The position numbers and the translations under genes are program-made. From positions 3,823,984 through 3,887,983 of the forward strand of contig CM030861.1 in NCBI GenBank assembly GCA_018105865.1: DNA of 64,000 bases, given 5' to 3'. The stretch is from Metaphire vulgaris (taxonomy: Eukaryota > Annelida > Clitellata > Crassiclitellata > Megascolecidae). This document shows, in pieces, positions 52,255-62,459 of the stretch. How positions within the stretch are numbered: position 1 is the first letter of the stretch; each line of letters opens with the position of its first letter. Under the pieces are notes generated by a model that was not told where the DNA came from, ran no database searches, and saw only the letters and a list, made by a program, of their open reading frames with translations.

Positions 52255-54860
52255 TAGTTAGTTAGTTAATAAGCCAATTTATATAGCGCCTATAGCACAG
52301 CAGGCCAAGATCAAGAGCGCTTTACACATTGCACTTAAATGAGATGCTAAACAAGTGCGTCTTTAGTCTGGTAGCGAACATTTAAAGACTAGTCGCGTTG
52401 GTCACAATGTCGGGCAGCTCATTCCAAAGGATGGGATTCCCCCGGGTGAAAGACCTCTCCCCAAATTTCACTGACTTAGACGGAGGAGGTATGACCAATT
52501 GGACCCGATTACAGGAACGAAGCTGCTGCCGACAATCAGTAAGCGGGGGCCTATGTACAAGTTCAGCTAAGTAGAACGGGCAAACAGGATCATTGAGGGC
52601 CCGAAATGTCAGGCAGCATCTCTTGTAGATGATGCGTCCGGGGGTGCGCAGCCAGTGCAGCTTGTCCTTGAGTAAGGGGGTGATGTGCTCGTCCCCGTCT
52701 GGCACCGTAGATCATGCGGGCAGAAGTATTGAGAATCATCTGAAACCGGCTCAGTTGGGCATCTGGTAGGCCGAGGAGGATGCTATTACAGTAGTCGATT
52801 CTCGTGATGACGACGGCGCGCACGAGTTGAATCGCTGCGGACGTTGGAAGGTGCCGGCGGATCGCCCTGATCCTCCGAAGCTGATAGAATGAACTCCGAG
52901 TAACATTGCTGATGTGGCCATTGAGCGAAAGCGATTCGTCTAACAGGACCCCGAGGAGGCGTACTTCAGCCTACGGTACAGTTTGAATCCCATCGATAAC
53001 AAATGGTACACGGCTAAGCAAGTGCCTCCTCCTGGGCGTAGCAATCCACAGCACTTCGGTTTTGCCAGGATTTAATGCTAGACGATTGACTTCAGTCAAA
53101 TGTTTGATCTTTGTAATGCAGGCGATGACACGATCAGGTAGTAGGTCCGCATCCTCAGGGAGGCATGAAGCGTATATCTGTACGTCACCAGCATAGAAGT
53201 GCGCAGCCAGCCCGCACGATTCAATGATTTGTCCAATGTCTGCCACATCAAGGACAAACAGAAGTGGGCCTAGAACAGATCCCTGCGGTACTCCACTGAG
53301 GACATGGCGCGAGGCAGACGCGGAGCGATTGCAACGGACTGACTGCGACCTGTCTTTGAGATAGTCGTGTATCCAGGATAAGACTTTGCCATTGATTCCG
53401 TAGGTAAGCTCAAGGCGTCAGAGGATGATTCCGTGTGTCCACTGATTCCACTGTGTCGAAGGCGGCAGATAGGTCGAGTACACAGAGGAGCGCTATCTGC
53501 CCATTAGTTATCGCGTCGACGATGTCGTTAAAAATACGCAGGATGGCCGTTTCTGTAGAGTGACCACGCCTGTAAGCCGACTGGTTTTTCGGCATTATCT
53601 CGTTCGTCAACAGATATCCGACCATTTGCATATTCACAATTCTCTCCAACACTTTAGAGAGGAATGTAAGATTGGAGACCGGACGATAGTTGACGATATC
53701 AGCGGGATTAGCGCCTGGCCGCTTAAGGTGCGGATGAACAATCGCATGTTTCCATGACGTTGGGAATTCCCCCGTTCTCAGAGAAGTAGACTTGAGCTTC
53801 GCCAGGAATGGAGCCAAGATGTCGATTACTCCCTTGAGAAGCCACACCGGAAGAGGATCTAGTTCGCACTGTTTGTTCGGGGATGACCGAACGATCGCTA
53901 TAACATCCGCTGTCGATGGGGGGACGAACTCGGCGAAGGAGGATCCTGTGAGCACGGTGTACTCCGCAGGCCCAGCGTCAGACGTTTTCTCACGAATAGC
54001 GGTGATTTTGTCTTCGAGGTGTTGGTGGAATTCATCTGCGGAAAGCTGGTGGGCGCACCAGAGGTCATGTCCGCATTGCCGAGAAGCTTGTCTAGGTGCC
54101 TCCACGTCTGTTTGGGATCCGATGAAGCCGAGACCAGCGCCTTCATCCAGTATTGGCGGCTCTTGGTCCTAACTAGGCGCCTACTGGCCTGAAGAGCTGA
54201 GCGCCAGTTGTTGTGGGCCTCAGCCACGTTTCCCGAACCCTTCTTTTTCCGTGTCAGATAGAATCTTTCAAGACGACGTGTTTAAAATCATATCCTCCAT
54301 AGCTGTAACAACATAGCCTCACTGCCCTTTGGACGTTGTCCATTGCCTGGCTGATAACATACCTTCCCATAGCTATTTTAAGAGAGGCTGAGCGCCTAAG
54401 AATAAGCAGCTACTGTTGTGCTGTTTTTTCCCAAGGCGCTATAGAAATCCACGAGATTTTACTTGACTTTACTTTTTGTGCGTCGCGCTTGCTAGCATTC
54501 ATGGTCGTAGTAAGGGCGATGAGGTTGGAACCAAACGGACGACTCAGTCACCGGCGCGAGTTCATCCAAGATTTCCGTTATGACGGAGTGATAACGATCA
54601 GCCAGTTCAGTTGCGAATCCAGGTTCACTGAAATCCAAAGGATTGCATAGCGCTGACCTCTTAAGCCGTACGATAAACTGGTCTTGGTCGAAGGACAACC
54701 AGCGCCTCCTCCGAATGGTCATATACTCCGGGCGAGGGCGAGGGGCCGAGACTGACCAGTGGACCAATTTATGTCCAGAGCGCCCAGTCTCGACTACAGC
54801 GACATCAAGAGAGTCACTGTCCTCAGATGTGATGGCCACATCTAGCAACATACCAAAGCC
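52255..54860 (-). pseudogene. Alpha-family CR1-like retrotransposon, endonuclease end to 3' UTR
   Basis: Minus strand from 54860: endonuclease end (LLDVAITSEDSDSLDVAVVE, SGHKLVHWSVSAPRPRPEYM; SDH changed to SGH), HRPYYDHEC, then after a 200-bp insertion the linker, RT (KQCELDPLPVWLLKGVIDIL, NYRPVSNLTFLSKVLERIVN, QSAYRRGHSTETAILRIFND, VLDLSAAFDTV, SVLGPLLFVLDVADI-like, AAHFYAGDVQIYASCLPEDA with YAGD in place of YADD, NPGKTEVLWIATPRRRHLLS), thumb and ERSFTRGNPILWNELPDIVT. 3' UTR with ATATAAATTGGCTTATTAAC and (AACT)n. Frame breaks near 53415, 52970 and 52700. Confidence 0.9.
54281..54480 (+). repeat. Gamma-family 3' UTR inserted in the alpha element
   Basis: TTTAAAATCATATCCTCCAT through GAGATTTTACTTGACTTTAC, nearly identical to 61185-61365. 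Its insertion interrupts the alpha frame between QAR and RLERFYLT. Confidence 0.88.
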
Positions 54861-54861
54861 C

Positions 54862-55427
54862 ATTTTATTTTGTGGAAAAGAGGAGGAAGCATTATCAGAC
54901 ATAAATTGCAATAAAGAGTGTGTCCTGGAAATTCTGAGTCAAATGAAAACTGACAAAAACCCTGGAATAGACAATATACACCCAAAATTTCTGTATGAGG
55001 TAAGACATGAGGTTAGTGAGGTAATAGCCACAATATTCAATATGACACTTAAATCGGGAATAGTCCCAGGGACTGGAGGGATGCAGTAGTCACTCCTATA
55101 TTCAAAAAGGGTAACGGCGGGGAGCCAGGAAATTACAGGCCAGTGAGTCTGACGTGTATAATATGTAAAGTTCTGGAAAAAATAGTAAAAGCAAATATAT
55201 TGGACCATCTTATGAGACACAAGATTTTAAAGGATAGCCAACATGGGTTTATTAAAGGAAGATCTTGCTTAAGAAACATACTAGACTTTTTAGAGGAGAT
55301 TCACGACAAGCTAGATGAGGGAAAAGCAGTTGATGTAATATACCTGGACTTTGCAAAAGCATTCGATAAAGTGCCTCATTCAAGACTGGCAGTCAAGCTT
55401 CAGGCCAGTGGAATTAAAGGTAAAGTT
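54862..55427 (+). pseudogene. Delta-family Jockey-like RT, first piece
   Basis: Plus strand NKECVLEILSQMKTDKNPGI, DNIHPKFLYEVRHEVSEVIA, then a shift, PGNYRPVSLTCIICKVLEKI, ILKDSQHGFIKGRSCLRNIL, VIYLDFAKAFDKVPHSRLAV (motif A). Continues at 59223 beyond the alpha insertion. Confidence 0.9.
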
Positions 55428-56013
55428 AATGGATAATGGTCACGTGGCGCTGTTTGAGAGTTGTCTCTGCGTGACATTTTTTCTTCTTTTTGGTCGATGT
55501 CAGCTGTCATTTTTGCTGAATCTGTGTCTACTGGACGCTTTTGATTCGAAGAGTGCGGAGTCGTCGTGATGTTTTTTTATTTTTCGTTCGTAGTTGCGCT
55601 TTGGACCTCGTTTTGTTCTCGTTTTGATCAGGTTGTATTCAGGTGCGTGTTGACAACCACTGGATCAGTCGCTAGGGTCGCTAGGCTCGGATTATTCGTT
55701 ATAATTGCGCTTCTGACCTTGGTTTGTCTTTGTCCTGATTAGGTTGAATTCAGGTGCGTGTTGACTCTGGTCAGTCGCTAGGGTCGCTAGGCTCGGGAGC
55801 CCCAGTTCTTACTTACAAGTTACAAGTTCTTACTTACGACGCTCACGTCGCTATGTCTGAATGGCCTCATCGGTGGTAGTTTTTGTCTTTGTTGACACAT
55901 TCTAGTCTATTGCTTGGCCAAGCAGATTTTCTCTTCTTTCTTCTGTCATTATGGCGAGGTGAGTCTATGATCGTCACACGCTTCTGGGGATAGAAGCGGT
56001 CGGTTTATTTACG

Positions 56014-56252
56014 TTGTCGGCGAGTGTTCGGCGGAAGATCAATTTTGTTATGCGCTCATCGTCATTTAGGAGGCGACACGGCCGTGGCCGTAGAGCAGGT
56101 CAGAAGTTTCAGAGACCCATTTTAGTGGTAGCAAACGCTCGGCCCCCGTGCAGTCGACTCTTACCTGCGGCTCATCTTGAGCGTCCGGGGCTAGTGTATC
56201 CCCGTGTTCAGCGACATGCAACCAACACAGATCGCGTGATCGGGGGGGGGGG
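56014..56252 (+). pseudogene. Arg-rich N-terminal segment of the alpha element
   Basis: ATG at 56014, about 75 codons (SSSFRRRHGRGRRAGQKFQR, HLERPGLVYPRVQRHATNTD) leading into an 11-G run at 56232-56242. The endonuclease frame on the other side of the G-run has no ATG of its own, which suggests both once formed one polyprotein and that the run changed length. Confidence 0.55.
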
Positions 56253-57308
56253 TTGCTTAATGTTAGGTCAATTAACAACAAAATTGACAACGTCCCCGAT
56301 CTCTTCGAGGAACACCAACTAAATTTTCTGTCGCTTGTTGAAACGTGGCATGAAGATGCGGACAGTTTAGCCATAAAGAGGCTGCGAAGTCTCGGCTATA
56401 ACGTTTTGGAGGCTGCGAGGGCAATACCCCAGGGGACACGACTTGACAATATCAGCTACACAAATCATGGGGGTATTGCAATGGTTTCTAAGCCGGGTCT
56501 ACAGGTTGCCAAGATTGACACCAAATTAAATCCAACCTCATTTGAGCATCTGTGCTGCAGAGTGGGTGGCTTCACCCCGTTTCTGTTGGTCGTTATATAT
56601 AGAACGGGCTCCCGGGGGGTTACGGAAACTTTCTTTAATGAACTGACTGTCCTCCTCGAAGTGCTAGCGACCTTCAACTGCTCGATCATGGTGGCTGGTG
56701 ATTTGAACATCCGTCTAGAGCGATCCACAGATGTGAACTGCCAGAAGTTTGGTCGGCTTGCTGATCAGTTCCATTTGCTTCAACATGTCAATGAGCCAAC
56801 CCACGATCTTGGTGGGTTGTTGGATGTTGTACTGACCACTCCGGAGATGGGAATTAGTGAGGTCGCCGTTGCAGATTCTGGCCTGTCAGATCATAAGGTC
56901 GTTCTTTGGTCGTTGGCGACAGCGTGCCCTCTCCCCACATATCGGATCATCCATCGGAGGATCTGGAGTAAGTTTGATCTTGATGAGTTTACCAGGAGGC
57001 TGGAGGACTCGCAGCTTTGTAGACCAGTTGATCCGGGTATGACTGCCTCTGACCTTGCTGACAGTTTTGACCGTGAGATCTTGGCGATACTTGATCTGAT
57101 TGTGCCGGAAACGGAGATGTCGGTAAGAGTTCGCCCTAGCAGACCATTCTACGATTCGGACTGTCGAAGCTCACGGCGTGAGGCTCGTCGTTTGGAGAGG
57201 AAATTTCGGAAGTCCAGAGGAACTGTTGTCGAGTCTGCTGCGCATGGTGCCTGGAGGGCTGCACTCAAATCCAGCAGGCGGCTAGTGAGACAGAAGGGGC
57301 GGAGCTAG
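56253..57308 (+). pseudogene. Apurinic endonuclease domain of the alpha element
   Basis: Open for about 350 codons. AP-endonuclease motifs in order: NVRSINNKIDN (Asn), SLVETWHE (Glu), YRTGS, MVAGDLNIRLE (Asp-Asn), LLDVVLTTPEMG and SGLSDHKVVLWSL (Ser-Asp-His), so every catalytic motif is intact. A linker with RPFYDSDCRSSRREARRLER follows, up to a TAG at 57306. The frame goes on unchanged after the stop. Confidence 0.9.
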
Positions 57309-58574
57309 TGGCACGACAGGCTTGCTGGGGCTGAGGGTGATGCACGCCAGTCGTGGAAACTGCTGGACAATCTTCTTGGGAACAAATGTAATGGCCCAGG
57401 TCTCTCCTCCGGATTCTCAGCGGATGACTATCATAGTTTCTTGGACGGTAGAGTCTCGGCGGTCAGGGAGAGAACAGCCGGAGCTGACCCTGCTGTTTAT
57501 GCGGCGGGTCCAGGGTGCGAGCTGACCTCACTCTCTCCACTCTCACCTGAGGATGTCATCGCTATGGTGACTAAGGCGCCAAACAAGCAGTGTGCTGCTG
57601 ACCCAATGCCAATGTGGCTTTTGGAAGCAGTTATTGGGAAGTTAGCCCCGTACATTGCGGTTCTGTTGTCAGTCTCGCTGACGAGTAGTGAATTCCCTGC
57701 ACGGTGGAAGAGCGCAGAGGTTAGGCCACATATCAAGCGGCAGGGTTTGGACCCGAGTGAGCCCGGCAACTTTCGCCCGGTTGCGAACCTCCCTTTTCTT
57801 GCGAAATTGTTGGAGCGGGCAGTGAACGACCAGCTTGTTGCCTATCTGATCAGGAATGGCCTTATGCCCACGGACCAGTCGGCATATCGCAAGGGACATT
57901 CCACAGAGACAGTGGTGCTCCGGATCTATAATGACATCGTGGAAGCGGTCTCGAACGGCCGCCTTGCGCTCTTATGTCTGCTGGACTTTTCAGCGGCATT
58001 TGACACCGTAGATCACCTCATCCTACTCAAACGTCTCAATACCACCTATGGGATCAAAGGCCCAGTTCTTGATTGGATCCGGAACTACCTGTCAGATCGT
58101 AGCCAGTCGGTCACCTGGTTGGGTCATAAGTCCGATTCACGTAGGGTCAGTTGTGGGGTGCCTCAAGGGTCAGTCCTGGGACCGCTCTTGTTCATACTTC
58201 ACGTGGCCGACATCTGTCGTGTCATTGAAAGGTGTGGTGCAACCCCTTTTGCCTATGCTGACGATGTGCAGGCGCTCACTTCATGTCTCCCATCTGAAAT
58301 AGATGGGGCCATATTTCGCATCTCCACCTGCATCTCCTTGGTTCGGCGATGGGCCGATGAAAACCGGCTAGCGCTAAACCCGACCAAAACGGAACTGCTT
58401 TGGTTTAGTAGCCCGCGGGGCCAACACCTGATTCGACGTGAGTCGGTCTGGGCTGACGGCGTGGAAATAGTCCCCAAAACCGAGTTGCGGCTTCTTGGAG
58501 TACTGATTGATGAGACTCTCTCTCGTTCTCGGGGTATATCGCCAATGTCTCCAGGCTGGGATTCTTCCATCTGA
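57309..58574 (+). pseudogene. Reverse transcriptase domain of the alpha element
   Basis: Same frame as the endonuclease, separated by the single TAG. Motifs: KQCAADPMPMWLLEAVIGKL, NFRPVANLPFLAKLLERAVN, QSAYRKGHSTETVVLRIYND, LLDFSAAFDTVDHLILLKRL (A), GVPQGSVLGPLLFILHVADI (B), ATPFAYADDVQALTSCLPSE (catalytic YADD), ENRLALNPTKTELLWFSSPR (D) and ELRLLGVLIDETLS (E). A one-base shift near 58535 ends the frame at 58574. Confidence 0.92.
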
Positions 58575-59125
58575 GAAGGCTAAACACCATCCGTCGATAT
58601 CTCCCTATACCTGATACCATCAGTTTGGTCCGTGCATTGGTCCTGTCGCGCATTGACTATTGCAATAGTGTTTTATTGGGTCTGCCTACGACGAGACTGA
58701 ACTCCCTCCAATCTGTGATTAACACAGCTGTGCGGCTAATATTCGGTCTGAAATGGCTAAATGCCCATGTTTCACAGCCACTGAAAGATCAACTCCATTG
58801 GCTGAAGATTCCGGAGCGCTTTGTGTTGAAACGGTGTTGGCTCACGTTTCGGACACTTTATGATCCGCACTGTCCTACCTATCTTCGTGACTTGATTCAA
58901 CCTGCTCCGTCAGTACAATACCGTTCCCAGCTTCGGTCGAGGAATCGCAATCCGCTGCTTGTCCCCTCTCCGGCCAGGACTCCTGCCCTCGGGGACAGAT
59001 CCTTTCGGAGAGGCAACCCAATCCTGTGGAACACCCTGCCAAGGGTGGTCACCATGGAAACTTCGCCAGGAGCGTTTTTGAAGAACATGAAGACACACCT
59101 ATTTAAAGTTTCGTTTGGTTGTTAG
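58575..59125 (+). pseudogene. RT thumb and C-terminus of the alpha element
   Basis: Continues in a new frame: RRLNTIRRYLPIPDTISLVR, ALVLSRIDYCNSVLLGLPTT, QPLKDQLHWLKIPERFVLKR, GDRSFRRGNPILWNTLPRVV, FLKNMKTHLFKVSFGC, stop at 59123-59125. Then a short 3' UTR with GCGTACGGCGTCGAATAAAT before the AAT tail. Confidence 0.9.
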
Positions 59126-59174
59126 ACGCCTTTGACTTTAGCCTTAGCTATGCGTACGGCGTCGAATAAATCGT

Positions 59175-59177
<3 letters not shown>

Positions 59178-59222
<45 letters not shown>
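59178..59222. repeat. (AAT)n tail of the alpha element
   Basis: About 15 AAT units following CGTCCTG. Confidence 0.95.
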
Positions 59223-59226
<4 letters not shown>

Positions 59227-59736
59227 GTTCTTGGATGTATAAAAAATTGGCTGCAGAGCAGAAGACAGAAGGTAGGTATAACCGTATAAGAGGCAAGTAT
59301 TCAGATTGGGCTGAGGTCATAAGTGGGGTGCCACAAGGTTCAGTGTTGGGACCTCTATTGTTTTTAATATATATCAACGACATCGATGATGATATAATGT
59401 CAAAAATTTCAAAATTCACTGATGAGACAAAACTGTGTTGACAGAGTGATAGTGAAGCAGAAGCAAAACTTTGACAACAAGACCTTAATAGACTATCCCA
59501 GTGGTCGGCAGATTGGCAAATGCTTTTTAATACAGATCGGTGATGCACATTGGGAAGAAGGGATCATGAATTTATGTTATGTGGGAAGGAACTAAAAGTT
59601 ACAAACGAGGAGAAAGATCTAGGGGTCATCATGCATACCAGCTTAAAGCCATCTAAGGCAATGTGCAGAGGCAGCTAAGAAGGCCAACAAAATTCTAAGT
59701 ATGATCAAAAGAGCGATAGTGAGCAGAGAGAAGGAT

Positions 59737-59737
<1 letters not shown>
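59223..59737 (+). pseudogene. Delta-family RT, second piece
   Basis: KNWLQSRRQKVGIT-type start, KYSDWAEVISGVPQGSVLGP, LLFLIYINDIDDDIMSKISK, FTDETKLC (catalytic YADD changed to FTDE), LNRLSQWSADWQMLFN, EKDLGVIMHTSLKPSKAM, SMIKRAIVSREKDV at the junction with the next insertion. Confidence 0.9.

Positions 59738-59806
<69 letters not shown>
59738..59806. repeat. (AAT)n microsatellite
   Basis: About 23 AAT units at the junction between delta and the inserted gamma fragment. Confidence 0.95.
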
Positions 59807-59807
<1 letters not shown>

Positions 59808-59960
59808 TAACTGCCACAATTGCCACCTCAATAGTCCACTCCAAATTAGATCATTGTAAATGCCTCTACTATAACCTTCCCAAAGCCTCTATCAACAAAT
59901 TGCAATCAATACAAAATGCACTTGCTCGTGCTGTTACTAAGTCACCTAAATTCTCCCATA
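59807..59960 (+). pseudogene. Gamma-family RT, thumb piece upstream of a nested insertion
   Basis: IATSIVHSKLDHCKCLYYNL-type sequence with shifts, AINKLQSIQNALARAVTKSP, ending at KFSHI. Continues at 60817. Confidence 0.82.
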
Positions 59961-60816
59961 TACATCTCTATGGCGCCTATCTATGGCTGCCTTGCATGCG
60001 GTTTGTGCATGCCACGTTTCGTCGTCGTTCGACGCAATTTCTGACGCTTCGTGCGTGAATCTTGCGCCGGAGATGAGGATTTCTTCGAGTCCGTCGGTCT
60101 GCTGAGGAGTTTTGGCTGTCCTCTACTGTTTCGCGTCGTTTCGGAAGCCTCGAGTCGGTCTCACCGCCTGTGCAGGACGTCGCCATGTTGGCTATTGTTA
60201 TAGCGCCATGTGATGATCGACGGTCGTTCCGGGCTTCGCTCGAGCATTCATCTTCGCGAGGACGGCGTTCCGCTCTTCGGTTCCGACGTGTCTCGTGCCG
60301 TCCTCTACCTTTCCACGTCGTCCTGGAAGTTCAAGTCAGTCGCCGTCCGTCGGGTGTGCGCCAAAGTCAGCCGCATAGGCTGCTGCGTGAAAATTCGGCG
60401 GGTTTGCGGTTGGCTGTCGTTTCTGGATCTCGCTGGATTTTCCATCTTCGTCGGATTTGCCGATTTCGATGACGGAACTATCGTCTTGCGGAAGATTGCT
60501 TCTTCAGGAACTTTTCCGGTGGTTATATTCGCACGGAGAAACTCCTACTACCAACTCGCGGACTTTCAACATCATCTTCCGCTCCTCGTTGGCATGTCAA
60601 TGGGGCTAAAGTTTTCCTTGAAGGACCGCTTCTAAAGGACTTTGCGCCGGACTTCTTCACGGCAGCAAAGTTTTTTTCCATCATCTCAGTGGATTTTAAC
60701 TTCGCCACCTTCTGAACTTCATTGACATGTCAGCGGTGTCAAAGCGCTTTTGATTTTGGATTTTAAACCATGCGTACAGCACTATATAAGTTGTCCTGGA
60801 TGATAATAATAATATT
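59961..60816 (+). mobile_element. Non-autonomous retroelement with CR1-type tail and a 141-codon ORF
   Basis: 856 bp between TTCTCCCATA (59951-59960) and TTCACCCATA (60817-60826), a 10-bp duplication with one mismatch. GC-rich body; the last ~90 bp (GTGTCAAAGCGCTTTTG, CATGCGTACAGCACTATATA, GTCCTGGATGATAATAATAA) match the 3' UTR and tail of the alpha family. It has no RT. An ORF at 60210-60635 (MMIDGRSGLRSSIHLREDGV, RRVCAKVSRIGCCVKIRRVC, FADFDDGTIVLRKIASSGTF) is not recognised. Confidence 0.7.
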
Positions 60817-61373
60817 TTCACCCATACTAAAATCATTACATTGGCTTAAAATAACTGAACGTATCCAATATAAGATAATAACACTTACACATAGCTCACT
60901 TCAGTCATCAAAAGCTGTCTACCTTAGATCACTATTAACCCCTCAGCCTCCTCGACCCACACGTTCATCATCTTACCTCACTCTGTCACGCTCACTCAAT
61001 CAGTCATCCCTGAAAATTTGCAACCGTGCCTTCTCATACGCTTCACCTGAACTTTGGAATTCGATCCCAGCTTCCCTCCGCAGACTTGGACACTTTCAAA
61101 CAATAAAATATGATTCCTCATTTCCTATAATTCCTGCATTATCTCCTCAAGTCTTCAGGTCTAAGCTTAAATAATTCCTTTTTCTAAAATCATATCCTCC
61201 ATAGCTGTAACAACCTAGCCTCACTGCCCTTTGGACGTTGACTATTGCCTGGCTGATAACATACCTTCCCATAGCTATTTTAAGAGAGGCTGAGCGCCTA
61301 AGAATAAGCAGCTACTGTTGTGCTGTTTTCCAAGGCGCTATAGAAATCCACGAGATTTTACTTACTTACTTAC
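60817..61373 (+). pseudogene. Gamma-family C-terminus and 3' UTR
   Basis: Open for about 110 codons: PILKSLHWLKITERIQYKII, LTHSSLQSSKAVYLRSLLTP, ICNRAFSYASPELWNSIPAS, stop at 61172; 3' UTR with CATATCCTCCATAGCTGTAA and ATTTTAAGAGAGGCTGAGCG, ending in (TTAC)n at 61359-61373. Best-preserved gamma 3' end in the window. Confidence 0.9.
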
Positions 61374-61562
61374 TTAAGACTTTACAAAACATTGGTACAC
61401 CCATATTTAGAGTATTGTGTTCAAGCATGGTGTCCATTCCTGAAGAAAGACATAGAGACCTTAGAAAGAGTGCAACACAGAACAACAAAGATGATCAAGG
61501 GCTATCATAAACTAACCTATGAGGAAAGGCTAAATCACTGTGGATTGACAACCCTGGAAAAA

Positions 61563-61622
<60 letters not shown>

Positions 61623-61860
61623 ATTTGATCGAGACATACAAAATACTAACAAACAAAGTGGAAATGCCAAGAGAAAGATTCTTCACAATGAAGCAGTATG
61701 ATCGAACCAGAGGAAACTGTTCAAGAAACGGGTTGGGAGACATAAACAGCATTTTTTTTGTGCAAGAATGGTGGACAGATGGAATGAGCTGGATGAGGGG
61801 ATAGTAACGGCTACAACTGTAAACGAGTTCAAAATAAACCTCAGTAGTTTAGGATATTAG
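61374..61860 (+). pseudogene. Delta-family RT, third piece and end
   Basis: LYKTLVHPYLEYCVQAWCPF, LKKDIETLERVQHRTTKMIK, GYHKLTYEERLNHCGLTTLE then KRR and a GA repeat (61565-61619), EPEETVQETGW-type remains and VDRWNELDEGIVTATTVNEF-type end near 61770-61840. Confidence 0.88.
61565..61619. repeat. (GA)n microsatellite within the delta coding remnant
   Basis: About 26 GA units replacing or expanding the KRR(E/R) codons. Confidence 0.95.
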
Positions 61861-61925
61861 ATTGGACGGGAACAACAGTGGTTCTCACACAGGTCAGTCC
61901 CTACTGAACCACTTTAAACGTTGTT

Positions 61926-62459
61926 ATATTATATTATATTATGTTATATTATATTATATTATGTTATGTTATGTTATGTTATGTTATGTTATGTTATGTT
62001 ATGTTATATTATATTATATTATATTATATTATATTATATTATATTATATTATATTATATTATATTATATTATATTATATTATATTATATTATATTATATT
62101 ATATTATATTATATTATATTATATTATATTATATTATATATATTATATTATATTATATTATATTATATTATATTATATTATATTATATTATATTATATTA
62201 TATTATATTATATTATATTATATTATATTATATTATATTATATTATATTATATTATATTATATTATATTATATTATATTATATTATATTATATTATATTA
62301 TATTATATTATATTATATTATATTATATTATATTATATTATATTATATTATATTATATTATATTATATTATATTATATTATATTATATTATATTATATTA
62401 TATTATATTATATTATATTATATTATATTATATTATATTATATTATATTATATTATTAT
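61926..62459. repeat. 530-bp (ATATT)n / (ATGTT)n microsatellite
   Basis: Five-base units TTATA with TTATG variants at 61960-62005, one phase slip at 62137-62145, ending in (TTA)n directly against a minus-strand CR1 3' UTR. All three forward frames are open because the unit has no stop; these are not genes. Confidence 0.97.

Larger units (their letters stand above)
55428..59222 (+). mobile_element. Nearly complete alpha-family CR1-like retrotransposon
   Basis: 3.8 kb between TAAAGTT (55421-55427) and TAAAGTT (59223-59229), with an AAT tail (59178-59222). It carries a ~590-bp 5' leader, an Arg-rich opening (56014-56240), endonuclease, RT and a complete C-terminus. It interrupts a delta-family RT whose two halves match across it. 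This is the best-preserved retrotransposon in the window. Confidence 0.92.
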
